A stretch of 64,000 bases of DNA from Peptoniphilaceae bacterium (GCA_022779285.1 JALFST010000024.1:54772-118771), one strand, 5' to 3'. Positions 7,558 to 16,128 are shown, counted from the stretch's first letter. Numbers and translations are program-made. Notes: a model not told the origin generated them from the letters alone.

Positions 7558-9012
7558 ATGACTTTAATGACAGGGGAACAATATATCGAAAGTATTCGTA
7601 AGATTAACATGGAGATTTATCTATTTGGAGAGCGCGTGAAGAATCCGGTGGATAATCCCGTGCTTCGCCCATCGCTAAATTCCGTCCGCATGACCTATGA
7701 TTTGGCACAGATGCCGGAATATCGCGATCTTATGACGGTAGTCGATCCTGACAGCGGAGAGAGAATCAACCGTTTTACACACATTCACCGCAGTACGGAG
7801 GATCTCAAAAATAAGGTAAAAATGCAGAGACTGCTCGGACAAAAGACCGCTGCCTGCTTCCAGCGCTGCGTAGGTATGGATGCGTTCAACGCGGAATATT
7901 CGACTACATACGATATCGATAAAGAGTATGGCACACATTACTTTGAGAATTTCAAAAAATTCATGAAGTATGTTCAAAAAAACGACTTGACGGTTGACGG
8001 CGCGATGACCGATCCGAAGGGAGATCGTTCGAAGGCTCCTCATGCACAAGAGGATCCGGACATGTACCTTCATGTCGTTGAGCGCCGCGAGGATGGCGTT
8101 GTCGTTTGCGGTGCAAAGGCGCATCAAACCGGAATCATCAACAGCCATGAGGTGATCGTTATGCCGACGATTTCCATGGGACCTGAGGATAAGGACTATG
8201 CGATTTCCTTTGCGGTACCTCTGGATACGAAGGGTCTGTTCATGATCGTCGGCCGTCAGAGCTGTGATACTCGTAAGCTTGAGGGAAGCGAATTGGACGT
8301 GGGAAATTCGGAATTCGGCGGCGTAGAGGCTCTGACCATTTTCGATCACGTTTTTGTCCCCAATGACCGCATCTTCCTTAACGGAGAAACTGAGTATGCC
8401 GGACTTTTGGTTGAGCGTTTTGCCGGATATCATCGTCAGAGCTACGGCGGATGCAAGGTCGGTGTCGGCGATGTTCTGATCGGCGCGGCAGCCCTTGCAG
8501 CCGACTACAACGGAGTGCCGAAGGCAAGCCATATCAAGGATAAGCTGATCGAAATGATGCATCTCAATGAGACTTTGTATTGCTGCGGTATTGCATGCTC
8601 CGCCGAAGGACAGCCTACCGAATCCGGCAATTACATGATCGATCTGCTTCTTGCGAACGTCTGCAAACAGAACGTCACCCGTTTCCCCTATGAGATTGTA
8701 CGCCTTGCAGAGGATATCGCAGGCGGACTCATGGTGACGGCACCGTCCGAGAAGGATCTGCGCGATCCCAAGCTCGGCCCGGTGATCACGAAATATCTGC
8801 GCGGCTCCAGTTCGGTCAGCACGGAAAATCGTCTTCGTGTTCTGCGCCTCATCGAAAACCTTTCCTTGGGCACGGCAGCTGTCGGATATCGCACAGAATC
8901 CATGCATGGTGCAGGCTCTCCGCAGGCACAGCGTATCATGATTTCTCGTCAGGGAAATCTCGGACAGAAAAAAGCTTTGGCAAAGGCGATTGCGCACGTT
9001 GTTGAGGACTGA
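7558..9012 (+). CDS. abfD: 4-hydroxybutyryl-CoA dehydratase / vinylacetyl-CoA isomerase
   Basis: A 484-residue flavoprotein of the AbfD family that dehydrates 4-hydroxybutyryl-CoA to crotonyl-CoA by a ketyl radical mechanism. The [4Fe-4S] ligands known from the Clostridium aminobutyricum enzyme (two Cys near 99-103, His292, Cys299) are present here as C100 and C104 in ACFQRCVGMDAF and H292 and C299 in AGYHRQSYGGCK. The acyl-CoA dehydrogenase-like C-terminal half is complete. An AAAGGAAGAG site precedes the ATG. It joins the CoA-transferase at 10106 to form the 4-hydroxybutyrate to crotonyl-CoA route. It lies 137 bases after the permease with no clear terminator between. Confidence 0.95.
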   Translation: MTLMTGEQYIESIRKINMEIYLFGERVKNPVDNPVLRPSLNSVRMTYDLAQMPEYRDLMTVVDPDSGERINRFTHIHRSTEDLKNKVKMQRLLGQKTAACFQRCVGMDAFNAEYSTTYDIDKEYGTHYFENFKKFMKYVQKNDLTVDGAMTDPKGDRSKAPHAQEDPDMYLHVVERREDGVVVCGAKAHQTGIINSHEVIVMPTISMGPEDKDYAISFAVPLDTKGLFMIVGRQSCDTRKLEGSELDVGNSEFGGVEALTIFDHVFVPNDRIFLNGETEYAGLLVERFAGYHRQSYGGCKVGVGDVLIGAAALAADYNGVPKASHIKDKLIEMMHLNETLYCCGIACSAEGQPTESGNYMIDLLLANVCKQNVTRFPYEIVRLAEDIAGGLMVTAPSEKDLRDPKLGPVITKYLRGSSSVSTENRLRVLRLIENLSLGTAAVGYRTESMHGAGSPQAQRIMISRQGNLGQKKALAKAIAHVVED

Positions 9013-9023
9013 TGCGAAGGGAA

Positions 9024-9049
9024 TACGGAAGGGGGGGCCCCCTTCCGTA
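9024..9049 (+). other. GC-rich perfect hairpin between abfD and the NifU-like gene
   Basis: TACGGAAGGGGG pairs with CCCCCTTCCGTA with only GG between them (the innermost pairs must open to form a loop). No T-run follows (GTAGTTTCC), so it looks more like an mRNA-stabilising or processing structure than an efficient terminator. It could set different abundance for abfD and the downstream genes. Confidence 0.6.
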
Positions 9050-9091
9050 GTTTCCATTTAGGAATCAACGGCCTTCACGAAGGAGTATGAG

Positions 9092-9373
9092 ATGAAAAAA
9101 ATCGAAGAAGCGTTGGATCGGTATGTAAGACCCTTGCTGTTTTCCCATGGGGGAGATATTGAAGTGATCTCCTTTCAGGACGGAATCGTGAGATTTCGAT
9201 TTCAGGGCGTATGCTCGGGTTGCGCAGCAGCAGATCTGACTGCGGAAGAGCTTGTAAGCAAAGAGCTGCAGGAGCATGTTCCCGGAGTCAAAAGAGCAAT
9301 TCTGGAAACCCGGGTGAGTGAGGAACTGCTTTCCACCGCCAGGAAAATCCTGGAGACACGCCATGCCCGCTAA
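9092..9373 (+). CDS. NifU-like C-terminal domain protein
   Basis: A 93-residue protein that consists only of the NifU C-terminal (Nfu) domain, including FSHGGDIEVISF and the metal-binding CSGC at C41 and C44. Nfu domains carry or transfer iron-sulfur clusters. GAAGGAG precedes the ATG. Its place directly after the [4Fe-4S] enzyme AbfD suggests cluster delivery or repair for that enzyme, which is an inference from position. The end overlaps the next gene by 11 bases, so translation is probably coupled. Confidence 0.85.
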   Translation: MKKIEEALDRYVRPLLFSHGGDIEVISFQDGIVRFRFQGVCSGCAAADLTAEELVSKELQEHVPGVKRAILETRVSEELLSTARKILETRHAR

Positions 9374-10094
9374 GCTTTGTGTGGGTGTCCGCTATTGTGG
9401 CGGATGTAACAGCAGGTATGATCGGGTGGCAGTCGTAGAAAAGCTGAAAAAATTGCTGCCGCATACAGAATTTATGATTGCAGAGGCTGCCCATGACTAT
9501 GATGCCGTCCTTGTGGTGAACGGATGCTCTACAGCCTGTGCAGATATTTCAGATATCTCTTTACCACCGGGTCGTATCTTTTTCATTCAAGGTTGGCCCG
9601 ATCTGATGCCGACAAAAAAACGGATACAGCAATTGGAAGAGAACAAAGAGGGGAAAGCGATGGGTCCGGAGGAGATTCTGGGCTGTTTACCGCATCGCGA
9701 TCCGATGCTGTTTTTGGATGCCGTTCAAAAGCTGATTCCGGGCGAAAAGGTGGAGGCATCGTTTTTTGCAGGTGCGGATCGCCCCGAGTTTGCAGGTCAT
9801 TTTCCGGGAAACCCGGTTTTTCCGGGGACTATTTTGATGGAAATGATGGCCCAGGCAGCGGGGGCGCTCCTGTTGGAAGGAAAACAACAGACTCACCGGA
9901 TTCCGATTCTCGTTCAGATAGAGGATGGAAAGCTGAGAAAACCCGTTTTGCCGGATTCTCATCTGTCAATTCGAGCGGCCTACATAGAAAAAATGCGATT
10001 TCCCTCCTGGCATCGCTTTCGGTGTCAGGTTTTCATACAGGACTCACTTGCGGCGGAGGCTGTGATTGTACTCGCTTTAAAAACAATGGAATAA
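9363..10094 (+). CDS. Fusion of CGGC-motif domain and FabZ-like hotdog dehydratase
   Basis: A 243-residue two-domain protein in one uninterrupted frame. Residues 1-~98 hold YCGGCNSRYDR (C12, C15) and VVNGCSTACAD, a cysteine-rich domain with no function I can name. Residues ~100-243 are a FabZ/FabA-type hotdog domain: LPHRDPMLFLD, GHFPGNPVFPG with His146, and MEMMAQAAG with Glu160, the two catalytic positions of FabZ. An internal ATG at 9660 follows AGGGG by 7 bases, so the hotdog half might also be made alone. The start at 9363 overlaps the NifU-like gene. A 3-hydroxyacyl-thioester dehydratase acting on CoA or on the ACP encoded at 11426 is likely. Confidence 0.8.
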   Translation: MPAKLCVGVRYCGGCNSRYDRVAVVEKLKKLLPHTEFMIAEAAHDYDAVLVVNGCSTACADISDISLPPGRIFFIQGWPDLMPTKKRIQQLEENKEGKAMGPEEILGCLPHRDPMLFLDAVQKLIPGEKVEASFFAGADRPEFAGHFPGNPVFPGTILMEMMAQAAGALLLEGKQQTHRIPILVQIEDGKLRKPVLPDSHLSIRAAYIEKMRFPSWHRFRCQVFIQDSLAAEAVIVLALKTME

Positions 10095-10105
10095 TGGAGG
10101 AAAAA

Positions 10106-11416
10106 ATGTCAGATTGGAAAGCATATTATCAAGAGCACCTGACAAGCGCTGAGGAAGCCGTAAAAAGGATTCAATCCGGCAATCGCGTTGTTGTCGAGCA
10201 TGCGTGCGGCGAGCCGTCGTATCTGTTAGAGGCTATGGTGGCCAATGCAGCAGCATATCGTGATGTGGAAATCGTACATATGGTTGCGATGGGTAAGGCG
10301 GAATATTGCTTGCCGCAATATCAGGAAAATTTCCGTCACAATGCAATTTTTGTCGGCGGATCGAGCCGTAAGGCTGTAGAAGAAGGTCGGGCGGATTATA
10401 CGCCATGCTTCTTTTTTGAGGTACCGCGCCTTTTTTCCACAACCTTGCCGGTTGATGTTGCCATGGTTACGGTGACGCCTCCTGATGAAAACGGAATGTG
10501 TTCTCTGGGCGTTTCGGTTGACTATACAATGGAGGCGGTCAAACAGGCAAAGGTCGTTCTTGCACAGGTCAATCGCAACATGCCGTACACAGGCCCGTAC
10601 AGCCTGATTTCCGTAGAGGATGTGACATGCTTTGTGGAGCATGATGCTCCTATTATTGAGCTTCCTCAGGGGAAAATCGGAGATATCGAACGTGCAATCG
10701 GCGAGAATTGCGCAAAGCTTATTGAAGACGGGGACACCTTGCAGCTGGGCATCGGCGCGATTCCCGATGCGGTGCTTCTGTTTTTGAAGGATAAGAAGGA
10801 CTTGGGAATTCATTCCGAGATGTTCTCGGATGGTGTCGTAAAGCTTGTGGAGGCGGGAGTCATTACCAACAAGAAAAAGACCCTGAATCCAGGAAAATTT
10901 GTGGTGACGTTCCTGATGGGCACACGGGCGCTTTATGATTTTGTAGATCATAATGATGATGTGGAGCTCCGGCCGGTGGATTATGTCAACAATCCCTATG
11001 TCATAGCGCAGAATGACCATTTGATCTCCATCAACTCAGCGGTTCAGGTGGATCTTATGGGACAGACAGCATCCGAGTCCATCGGGCCGAAGCAGATTTC
11101 CGGTGTAGGCGGTCAGGTGGACTTTATCCGCGGAGCTTCTGCAAGCAAGGGCGGAAAGGCGATTATCGCCATGCCATCCACTGTCAAGGGGAAGGTTTCC
11201 AAGATCGTGGCCGATCTGGATGATGGCGCGGCCGTTACTACGAGTCGAAATGACATCGACTATGTCGTCACGGAATATGGAATTGCAGCTTTGAAGGGCC
11301 ATACGCTGAAAGAAAGAGCAAGAGCATTGATTGAAATTGCACATCCGGATTTTCGAGATGAGCTGAAGGCGGAATTTGAGAAGCGCTTTCATTGTGCCTA
11401 TCACGCAGAGGCATAG
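10106..11416 (+). CDS. abfT: 4-hydroxybutyrate CoA-transferase
   Basis: A 436-residue family I CoA-transferase of the acetyl-CoA hydrolase/4-hydroxybutyrate CoA-transferase type. It moves CoA from acetyl-CoA or butyryl-CoA to 4-hydroxybutyrate. The catalytic glutamate is in HSEMFSDG at residue 238, the same number as in the C. aminobutyricum enzyme as I recall it. Other marks are LQLGIGAIPDAVL and VGGQVDFIRGA. An in-frame ATG at 10094 overlaps the GGAGG, so the ATG at 10106 is preferred. The long open stretch upstream is a shadow of the previous gene. It feeds AbfD. Confidence 0.92.
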   Translation: MSDWKAYYQEHLTSAEEAVKRIQSGNRVVVEHACGEPSYLLEAMVANAAAYRDVEIVHMVAMGKAEYCLPQYQENFRHNAIFVGGSSRKAVEEGRADYTPCFFFEVPRLFSTTLPVDVAMVTVTPPDENGMCSLGVSVDYTMEAVKQAKVVLAQVNRNMPYTGPYSLISVEDVTCFVEHDAPIIELPQGKIGDIERAIGENCAKLIEDGDTLQLGIGAIPDAVLLFLKDKKDLGIHSEMFSDGVVKLVEAGVITNKKKTLNPGKFVVTFLMGTRALYDFVDHNDDVELRPVDYVNNPYVIAQNDHLISINSAVQVDLMGQTASESIGPKQISGVGGQVDFIRGASASKGGKAIIAMPSTVKGKVSKIVADLDDGAAVTTSRNDIDYVVTEYGIAALKGHTLKERARALIEIAHPDFRDELKAEFEKRFHCAYHAEA

Positions 11417-11425
11417 GTGAACGCC

Positions 11426-11668
11426 ATGACCAATTTGGAAAAATATGACAAAATTTTTCGGGAGAATTTCTCAGTAACGCAGGATGAACTGAAGGATTTG
11501 AAATACCGAGGCATTCCTGCATGGGACTCCTTTGGTCATATGAGCCTCATCTCCTTATTGGAGGAACGCTTTGAAATCCTTATGAGCACAAAAGATGTGC
11601 TTGCTTTTACGTCCTATGAAAAGGGAAAAGAGATATTGCTGAATTACGGCGTTGAGATGGAATCCTGA
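11426..11668 (+). CDS. Acyl carrier protein-like
   Basis: An 80-residue acidic helical protein with the carrier-protein core AWDSFGHMSLISLLEERF. Ser35 in DSFG is the expected phosphopantetheine site (DSL in standard ACPs). It is clearly divergent from fatty acid synthesis AcpP and is likely dedicated to this locus. A GTG at 11417 is in frame, but the ATG at 11426 has AGGTGA at better distance. It sits between a CoA-transferase and a LuxE-like protein, which suggests that it carries the acyl group handled by LuxE, LuxC or the ligase at 14005. Confidence 0.8.
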   Translation: MTNLEKYDKIFRENFSVTQDELKDLKYRGIPAWDSFGHMSLISLLEERFEILMSTKDVLAFTSYEKGKEILLNYGVEMES

Positions 11669-11687
11669 TCGGGAGAGGGGAGTACAG

Positions 11688-12764
11688 GTGCGGATTGATC
11701 AGCTATTGAACACGAAGCCCTTTGCGCTAACAAAAGAGGAGAAAAAAACAGTGTTTTCAGAGCTGCTGTCCCAACAGATTGAGGATCAGCGGAATCGGTG
11801 TCGACCCTATGGGCAATTTCTGGAAGGAATCGGAATTCAGAAGGGCGCTTCCTTTTCAGAAATATCGCAGCTCCCCTTTTTGCCGGTCTCGATTTTCAAG
11901 CTCAAGGATCTGAGCTCCGTGAATCCGGAGAGCGTCTATAAGGAAATCACCTCCTCAGGCACGAGCTCGCAGGGCAGATCACGAATTTATTTGGATGAGG
12001 AAACCTCAGAGAGACAGCAGCGCGCACTTCGAAATATTGTAGGGGATTTTATCGGAGAGAGAAGGGTGCCGTACTTGATTTTAGATTGTCCGAAAACCGT
12101 ACGGGATCGGACACGCTTCTCTGCGCGCACGGCAGGTATTATCGGTTTTTCGATTTTCGCCTCCGGAATGTGCTTTGCTCTGGACGATGATATGTCCATC
12201 AATTTTTCACGAATCGAGGAGTTTCTCAAAAAGCATCCGGATGGACCGATCCTGATTTTCGGCTTCACCTTCATAATCTGGAAGCACTGGGTTCTGGAGC
12301 TGGCGAAGACGAATCGTCATCCGGATCTTTCGAGAGGGGTCCTCGTTCATGGAGGCGGATGGAAAAAGCTTCAGAATGAGGCGGTTTCCGAAAATGAATT
12401 TCGAGAGCGGCTCGGCAGGTGCTGCGGTCTGAAATCCATCCATAATTATTATGGAATGGCGGAACAAACCGGAAGCATTTGCATGGAATGTGAGGAAGGT
12501 CATCTGCATGTGTCCTCATATTCGGACATTTTGATTCGGAGGCCATCGGATTTCGGAGTCTGCGTTTTGGGCGAGCCGGGCATGATTGAGGTGATTTCTC
12601 CGCTTCCTTCATCCTATCCGGGGCACTGTCTTTTGACAGAGGATATCGGAATTCTTTTGGGCGAGGATGATTGCGCATGTGGACGCAAAGGAAAATATTT
12701 CAGGATTCTCGGCAGGGCGCCGAGATCGGAAATCAGGGGGTGCAGTGATACCTATGAAGGATAA
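11688..12764 (+). CDS. LuxE-like acyl-protein synthetase
   Basis: A 358-residue member of the LuxE family, which activates an acyl group as acyl-AMP and passes it to a cysteine for reduction by LuxC. Visible are TSSGTSSQGRSRIYLD (ATP loop), VLVHGGGWKKL, and YYGMAEQTGSI in the adenylate-forming core. A cysteine near the C-terminus (C352 in RGCSDT) lies where LuxE enzymes carry the acyl acceptor. The GTG at 11688 is preferred because GAGGGGAG is 5 bases upstream. Its end overlaps the LuxC-like gene, as lux-type pairs do. The substrate is unknown; luciferase genes are absent. Confidence 0.88.
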   Translation: MRIDQLLNTKPFALTKEEKKTVFSELLSQQIEDQRNRCRPYGQFLEGIGIQKGASFSEISQLPFLPVSIFKLKDLSSVNPESVYKEITSSGTSSQGRSRIYLDEETSERQQRALRNIVGDFIGERRVPYLILDCPKTVRDRTRFSARTAGIIGFSIFASGMCFALDDDMSINFSRIEEFLKKHPDGPILIFGFTFIIWKHWVLELAKTNRHPDLSRGVLVHGGGWKKLQNEAVSENEFRERLGRCCGLKSIHNYYGMAEQTGSICMECEEGHLHVSSYSDILIRRPSDFGVCVLGEPGMIEVISPLPSSYPGHCLLTEDIGILLGEDDCACGRKGKYFRILGRAPRSEIRGCSDTYEG

Positions 12765-13962
12765 GCTGACGGTGCTTGCGGGAACGCTGCCCGTGAAAAC
12801 AAAACGAGCTCCTTTTTTTGAGGAAAACCGAATTCATTTTCTTGCGACTCTGGCGGAACACCTCCGTATCCGGTATGCGGATCAGCCGGAGGTAGTCGCC
12901 TTGGCATTCTGGCTCAGACCGTCTCATATCCGTGAGGTGGGAAAGAGATATGAAGAGCGAGCCCTACGCAGGGGGCAGGGGCTCGCTTTTCACCTTGCGC
13001 CAAGCAACGTGCCGATGATGTTTGTGTATTCATTCGCACTGAGCTTCTTGGCGGGAAACAGTAACATTGTAAGATTGTCAGCACGTTCGAGTGAAATTTC
13101 GTTTTCAGTTTGCGAAACATTGCAGGAGATCTTCTCCTTGCCGGAATTTCAGGAATTGGGTAAAGAAAATGCCTTTTTGACCTATGAGAGAGATGATGAA
13201 ATTACGGGAAGATTTTTAGAAGAAGCGGATCTGCGGATTTTATGGGGAGGCGATGCGACAGTCACACGATTTCAATCCTGGCCGGGAAAGCCGGGAGCCT
13301 CACAAATCTGTTTTCCCAATCGGAATTCGTTGGCGCTTTTGAGTCAGAGAGCAGTCAGCGAAATGGATGATGAAGAGCTTTGTATTTTCTGCCGATATTT
13401 CTTCAATGATACCTTTATCATGGATCAAAATGCGTGTTCCTCGCCGAGCGGTGTTGTGTGGTTCAAGGACGGGGGTGACATTGCGGCTCGAGAAAGGTTT
13501 TGGGAGGGTCTCGCAAAAATCGCAAATGAGGAATATGTCCCGGATGCCTATCGTGCTGCACGGAAATATGAAACGGCTGCCCTTGTACTCATGGATGAGG
13601 AAGTAGGGCAGGAAACGGTGATGCGGCATTATGGGAAAAATGCGCTTTATGTACTTGCGGTTTCAAGACCGGTACAGGAAAGCCTGATCGCGTGTCTGGA
13701 TTTTCATCCGGCATTCGGCATTTTCTTTGAATGGGAAATCGAATCACTCAATGCGCTGGCATCCGCAGCCGATCACAGAACGCAGACGCTTACCTGCTTG
13801 GGACCGGAACCCAAGGAAATCGCAAATGCGCTGATTCAATCCTCCTGTGCAGGGATTGATCGTATTGTTCCTGTTGGACAGGCACTGCAAATGGGTTTTC
13901 TTTGGGACGGAAAGGATCTTTTGCGTGAGATGTCGGGGATTTTGACAATCGGCGAGGAATAA
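12745..13962 (+). CDS. LuxC-like acyl-CoA/acyl-protein reductase
   Basis: A 405-residue LuxC-type NADPH-dependent reductase that turns an acyl thioester into an aldehyde. The catalytic cysteine is in DQNACSSPSG (C231 from the GTG start). HLAPSNVPMMF and LAGNSNIVRLSAR fit the nucleotide-binding part of this aldehyde dehydrogenase-related fold. The GTG at 12745 is 4 bases from AGGGGG; the in-frame ATG at 12754 is the alternative. It overlaps the LuxE-like gene by about 20 bases, which argues for a functional pair. A short terminator follows. Confidence 0.88.
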   Translation: MIPMKDKLTVLAGTLPVKTKRAPFFEENRIHFLATLAEHLRIRYADQPEVVALAFWLRPSHIREVGKRYEERALRRGQGLAFHLAPSNVPMMFVYSFALSFLAGNSNIVRLSARSSEISFSVCETLQEIFSLPEFQELGKENAFLTYERDDEITGRFLEEADLRILWGGDATVTRFQSWPGKPGASQICFPNRNSLALLSQRAVSEMDDEELCIFCRYFFNDTFIMDQNACSSPSGVVWFKDGGDIAARERFWEGLAKIANEEYVPDAYRAARKYETAALVLMDEEVGQETVMRHYGKNALYVLAVSRPVQESLIACLDFHPAFGIFFEWEIESLNALASAADHRTQTLTCLGPEPKEIANALIQSSCAGIDRIVPVGQALQMGFLWDGKDLLREMSGILTIGEE

Positions 13963-13983
13963 GGCTCTTCGGAGTCTTTTTTT
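13963..13983 (+). terminator. Short intrinsic terminator between LuxC-like and ligase genes
   Basis: GGCTC-TTCG-GAGTC (one G-T pair) followed by T7. The UUCG tetraloop is unusually stable, but the stem has five pairs, so partial readthrough into the ligase gene 20 bases on is possible. Confidence 0.6.
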
Positions 13984-14004
13984 ATAGAATCGCAGGAGGG
14001 TGAC

Positions 14005-15423
14005 ATGAAAATTTTTGAACGCATGGAACGCAATCCGCAGCTTCCCATAGCGATCACAGCGGAGGGAAATATTTTGGGAGAAGAGGTTCTTTCTCTTTCT
14101 CAAAGTCTGGGTACAAGCCTCGGTCATCGACTGGTATTTTTGTTGTGCCGAAATACTCCCGGATCCTATGTCTCCTATTTCTCCTTGCTTCATGCGGGTG
14201 TGGTTCCGCTTCTTTTGGAAGCAAGCCTCGCGCCGGAATTACTTCAAAATCTGGCGGATGTCTATCATCCGCAAGCGATTTTTGCTCCACGCGACAGTGA
14301 TCGAATCCCTTTCTTAGCCGAGTATGTTCGGATGTCCAAGAAAACGGAGATCCCTCACGAATATGCTTTTTGGAGATCAGAAGAAGAGACTCCGTTTTTG
14401 CATCCGGCGCTTCGGCTTTTGCTTTCCACCTCGGGAAGCACGGGGAGCCCCAAGCTGGTGCGATTGACTGCAAAAAATTTAGATGAAAACGCAAGCTCGA
14501 TTGTGACATATTTGAAGATTGACGAAAAGGAACGTCCGATTACCATGCTCCCTATGAGCTATTCCTATGGCATGTCCATTCTTCACTCGCACTTAATGCA
14601 GGGAGCAGCAGTGATTTTGACAGAGACGTCCATTGTGGAAGAAGATTTCTGGAGACTTGTCAGGACGCAAGGCGTAACGTCTCTGGCAGGGGTGCCGGCT
14701 ACGTATCGAATGCTGGATCAATTGAAAATACAGGAGATGGAGCTGCCCTCGGTGCATACCCTGACGCAGGCGGGCGGCAAGCTTCCGGAAAATTTACACC
14801 GGAAATTTGCACAGTGGTGTGAGAATACGGGGCGCCGTTTTTATGTGATGTACGGACAAACGGAGGCGGCTCCCCGCATGGGATATCTTCCTGCGGAAAA
14901 AGCTCTGGAAAAATGCGGGAGCATGGGAATCGCCATCCCGGGGGGAGAGCTTTTTTTAAGGGACAGCGATGGAAGAAAAATCGAGGAACCGAATATTGTG
15001 GGAGAGTTTGTTTATCGAGGCCCCAATGTAGCGATGGGATATGCCGAGAAACCGTCGGATCTTCAAAAAGGAGATGAATGGCATGGCATTCTATACACGG
15101 GAGATATGGCGAAACAAGATGAGGACGGTTTCTTTACTATTGTAGGACGAAAAAAACGATTTATAAAAATTTTAGGAAAGCGCGTCAATTTGGATGAGGT
15201 GGAGCGAGAGGTCAGCACATGGATCTCCGGATCCGCGGCTTGCGCTGGGGAAGACGAGCGCCTGGAGATTTATATAGAGTCCGGGGAGACGGATTCATCG
15301 GCGATCCGACAGGAGGTCTCAAGGCGTATGAGCATTCCGATGAACGCGATCCACGTGCATCTCATTGATCACATTCCTCGGAATGCATCGGGAAAAATTC
15401 TATATAAGGAGCTGCACTACTAA
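14005..15423 (+). CDS. AMP-dependent acyl-CoA/ACP synthetase
   Basis: A 472-residue adenylate-forming enzyme. It has the P-loop STSGSTGSPK near residue 140, YGQTEAAPRM, YTGDMAKQDEDGFFTIVGR at the hinge, and the C-terminal NASGKILYKEL with the catalytic lysine. It is shorter than most acetyl-CoA synthetases and resembles ligases that load acyl groups onto carrier proteins. AGGAGG precedes the ATG. It lies 42 bases after the LuxC-like gene on the same strand, so it probably belongs to the same system as ACP, LuxE and LuxC. The substrate cannot be read from the sequence. Confidence 0.88.
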   Translation: MKIFERMERNPQLPIAITAEGNILGEEVLSLSQSLGTSLGHRLVFLLCRNTPGSYVSYFSLLHAGVVPLLLEASLAPELLQNLADVYHPQAIFAPRDSDRIPFLAEYVRMSKKTEIPHEYAFWRSEEETPFLHPALRLLLSTSGSTGSPKLVRLTAKNLDENASSIVTYLKIDEKERPITMLPMSYSYGMSILHSHLMQGAAVILTETSIVEEDFWRLVRTQGVTSLAGVPATYRMLDQLKIQEMELPSVHTLTQAGGKLPENLHRKFAQWCENTGRRFYVMYGQTEAAPRMGYLPAEKALEKCGSMGIAIPGGELFLRDSDGRKIEEPNIVGEFVYRGPNVAMGYAEKPSDLQKGDEWHGILYTGDMAKQDEDGFFTIVGRKKRFIKILGKRVNLDEVEREVSTWISGSAACAGEDERLEIYIESGETDSSAIRQEVSRRMSIPMNAIHVHLIDHIPRNASGKILYKELHY

Positions 15424-15481
15424 GTGCTCACCGGGAGTTGCATCATTCGGAGCTCAGCGTGACGATCGCATCCTCATAAAG

Positions 15482-15513
15482 AAAGCTCAGGAGAACCCTT
15501 TCTCCTGAGCTTT
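15482..15513. terminator. Bidirectional terminator between convergent genes
   Basis: AAAGCTCAGGAGAA pairs with TTCTCCTGAGCTTT. The hairpin overlaps the last codons of the minus-strand hydrolase and can stop the plus-strand ligase transcript as well. Confidence 0.65.
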
Positions 15514-16128
15514 ATAATGCCCTCCATGACCGGGATAAATCGTGCTCCCGGCAGGGATTTTCTGCAAAACGGGTTTTGTATATGCTTCGTATTCCGCCGG
15601 ATTTCCGCCGGGGAGGGACAGGTTGTCGTTTTGCCCCAAAATGCCGTAATCTCCCGTAAAAAATATGGTGTCATCGAGCTGAATCAGGGTGCTCCCGGGA
15701 GAATGACCCGGAATCCGTTTGAGACGCAGGGTATGCTCAAAGAACGAGAGCGACATTTCCTCTTCAAAGGTTTCCTCGGCAGGATGCAAGCGAAAAGCCG
15801 GGTGTCTTTCGGAGGATACGATGCCCGACTGTTCAAAGACGTAGAGATCATAGATAATGGAGAGATTCATTTTCTCACTTGTGATATTTTCTGATGTCTG
15901 AAGGGAGCAGAGCAGAGGAATGCGATACAGCTCCCGCAACGCATCGACTGCTCCGATATGGTCAAAATGCTCGTGAGTGAGCAGAATACGATCCGGCCGG
16001 AGCCGGGTTTCCCGGAGAAAACGAAGAATCCGCTTCGTATCATCGGGATCAATGATGAGAGCATGCCCCTGCTCCGCCAGAATATAGCAGTTGCTTCCCG
16101 TTTTTTGAGAGGTAATGGTGGTGATCAA
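15487..16128 (-). CDS. Metallo-beta-lactamase fold hydrolase (glyoxalase II-like)
   Basis: A 213-residue protein with the zinc motif THEHFDH (H52, H54, D56, H57), PGHSPGS, FFTGDYG and YPGHGG, all as in glyoxalase II-type hydrolases. The substrate is unknown; thioesters and small esters are usual. The frame is open up to 16329, but a TTG at 16128 has AGAAGG five bases upstream and gives the normal family length, so it is preferred. ATGs at 16191 and 16329 have no ribosome-binding site. It converges with the ligase gene and is not obviously part of either flanking operon. Confidence 0.8.
   Translation of the reverse strand: MITTITSQKTGSNCYILAEQGHALIIDPDDTKRILRFLRETRLRPDRILLTHEHFDHIGAVDALRELYRIPLLCSLQTSENITSEKMNLSIIYDLYVFEQSGIVSSERHPAFRLHPAEETFEEEMSLSFFEHTLRLKRIPGHSPGSTLIQLDDTIFFTGDYGILGQNDNLSLPGGNPAEYEAYTKPVLQKIPAGSTIYPGHGGHYKAQEKGFS

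Noticed and set aside
7675..9057. A 460-codon open frame on the minus strand opposite abfD
   Set aside because: It is fully antisense to a complete, motif-rich gene, shows no domain and no ribosome-binding site. It reflects codon bias of abfD.
9524..10105. Upstream in-frame extension of the CoA-transferase by 194 codons
   Set aside because: It runs through the CGGC-FabZ gene in another frame, is Gly/Ser/Arg-rich and adds nothing known to the family. GGAGG marks the start at 10106.
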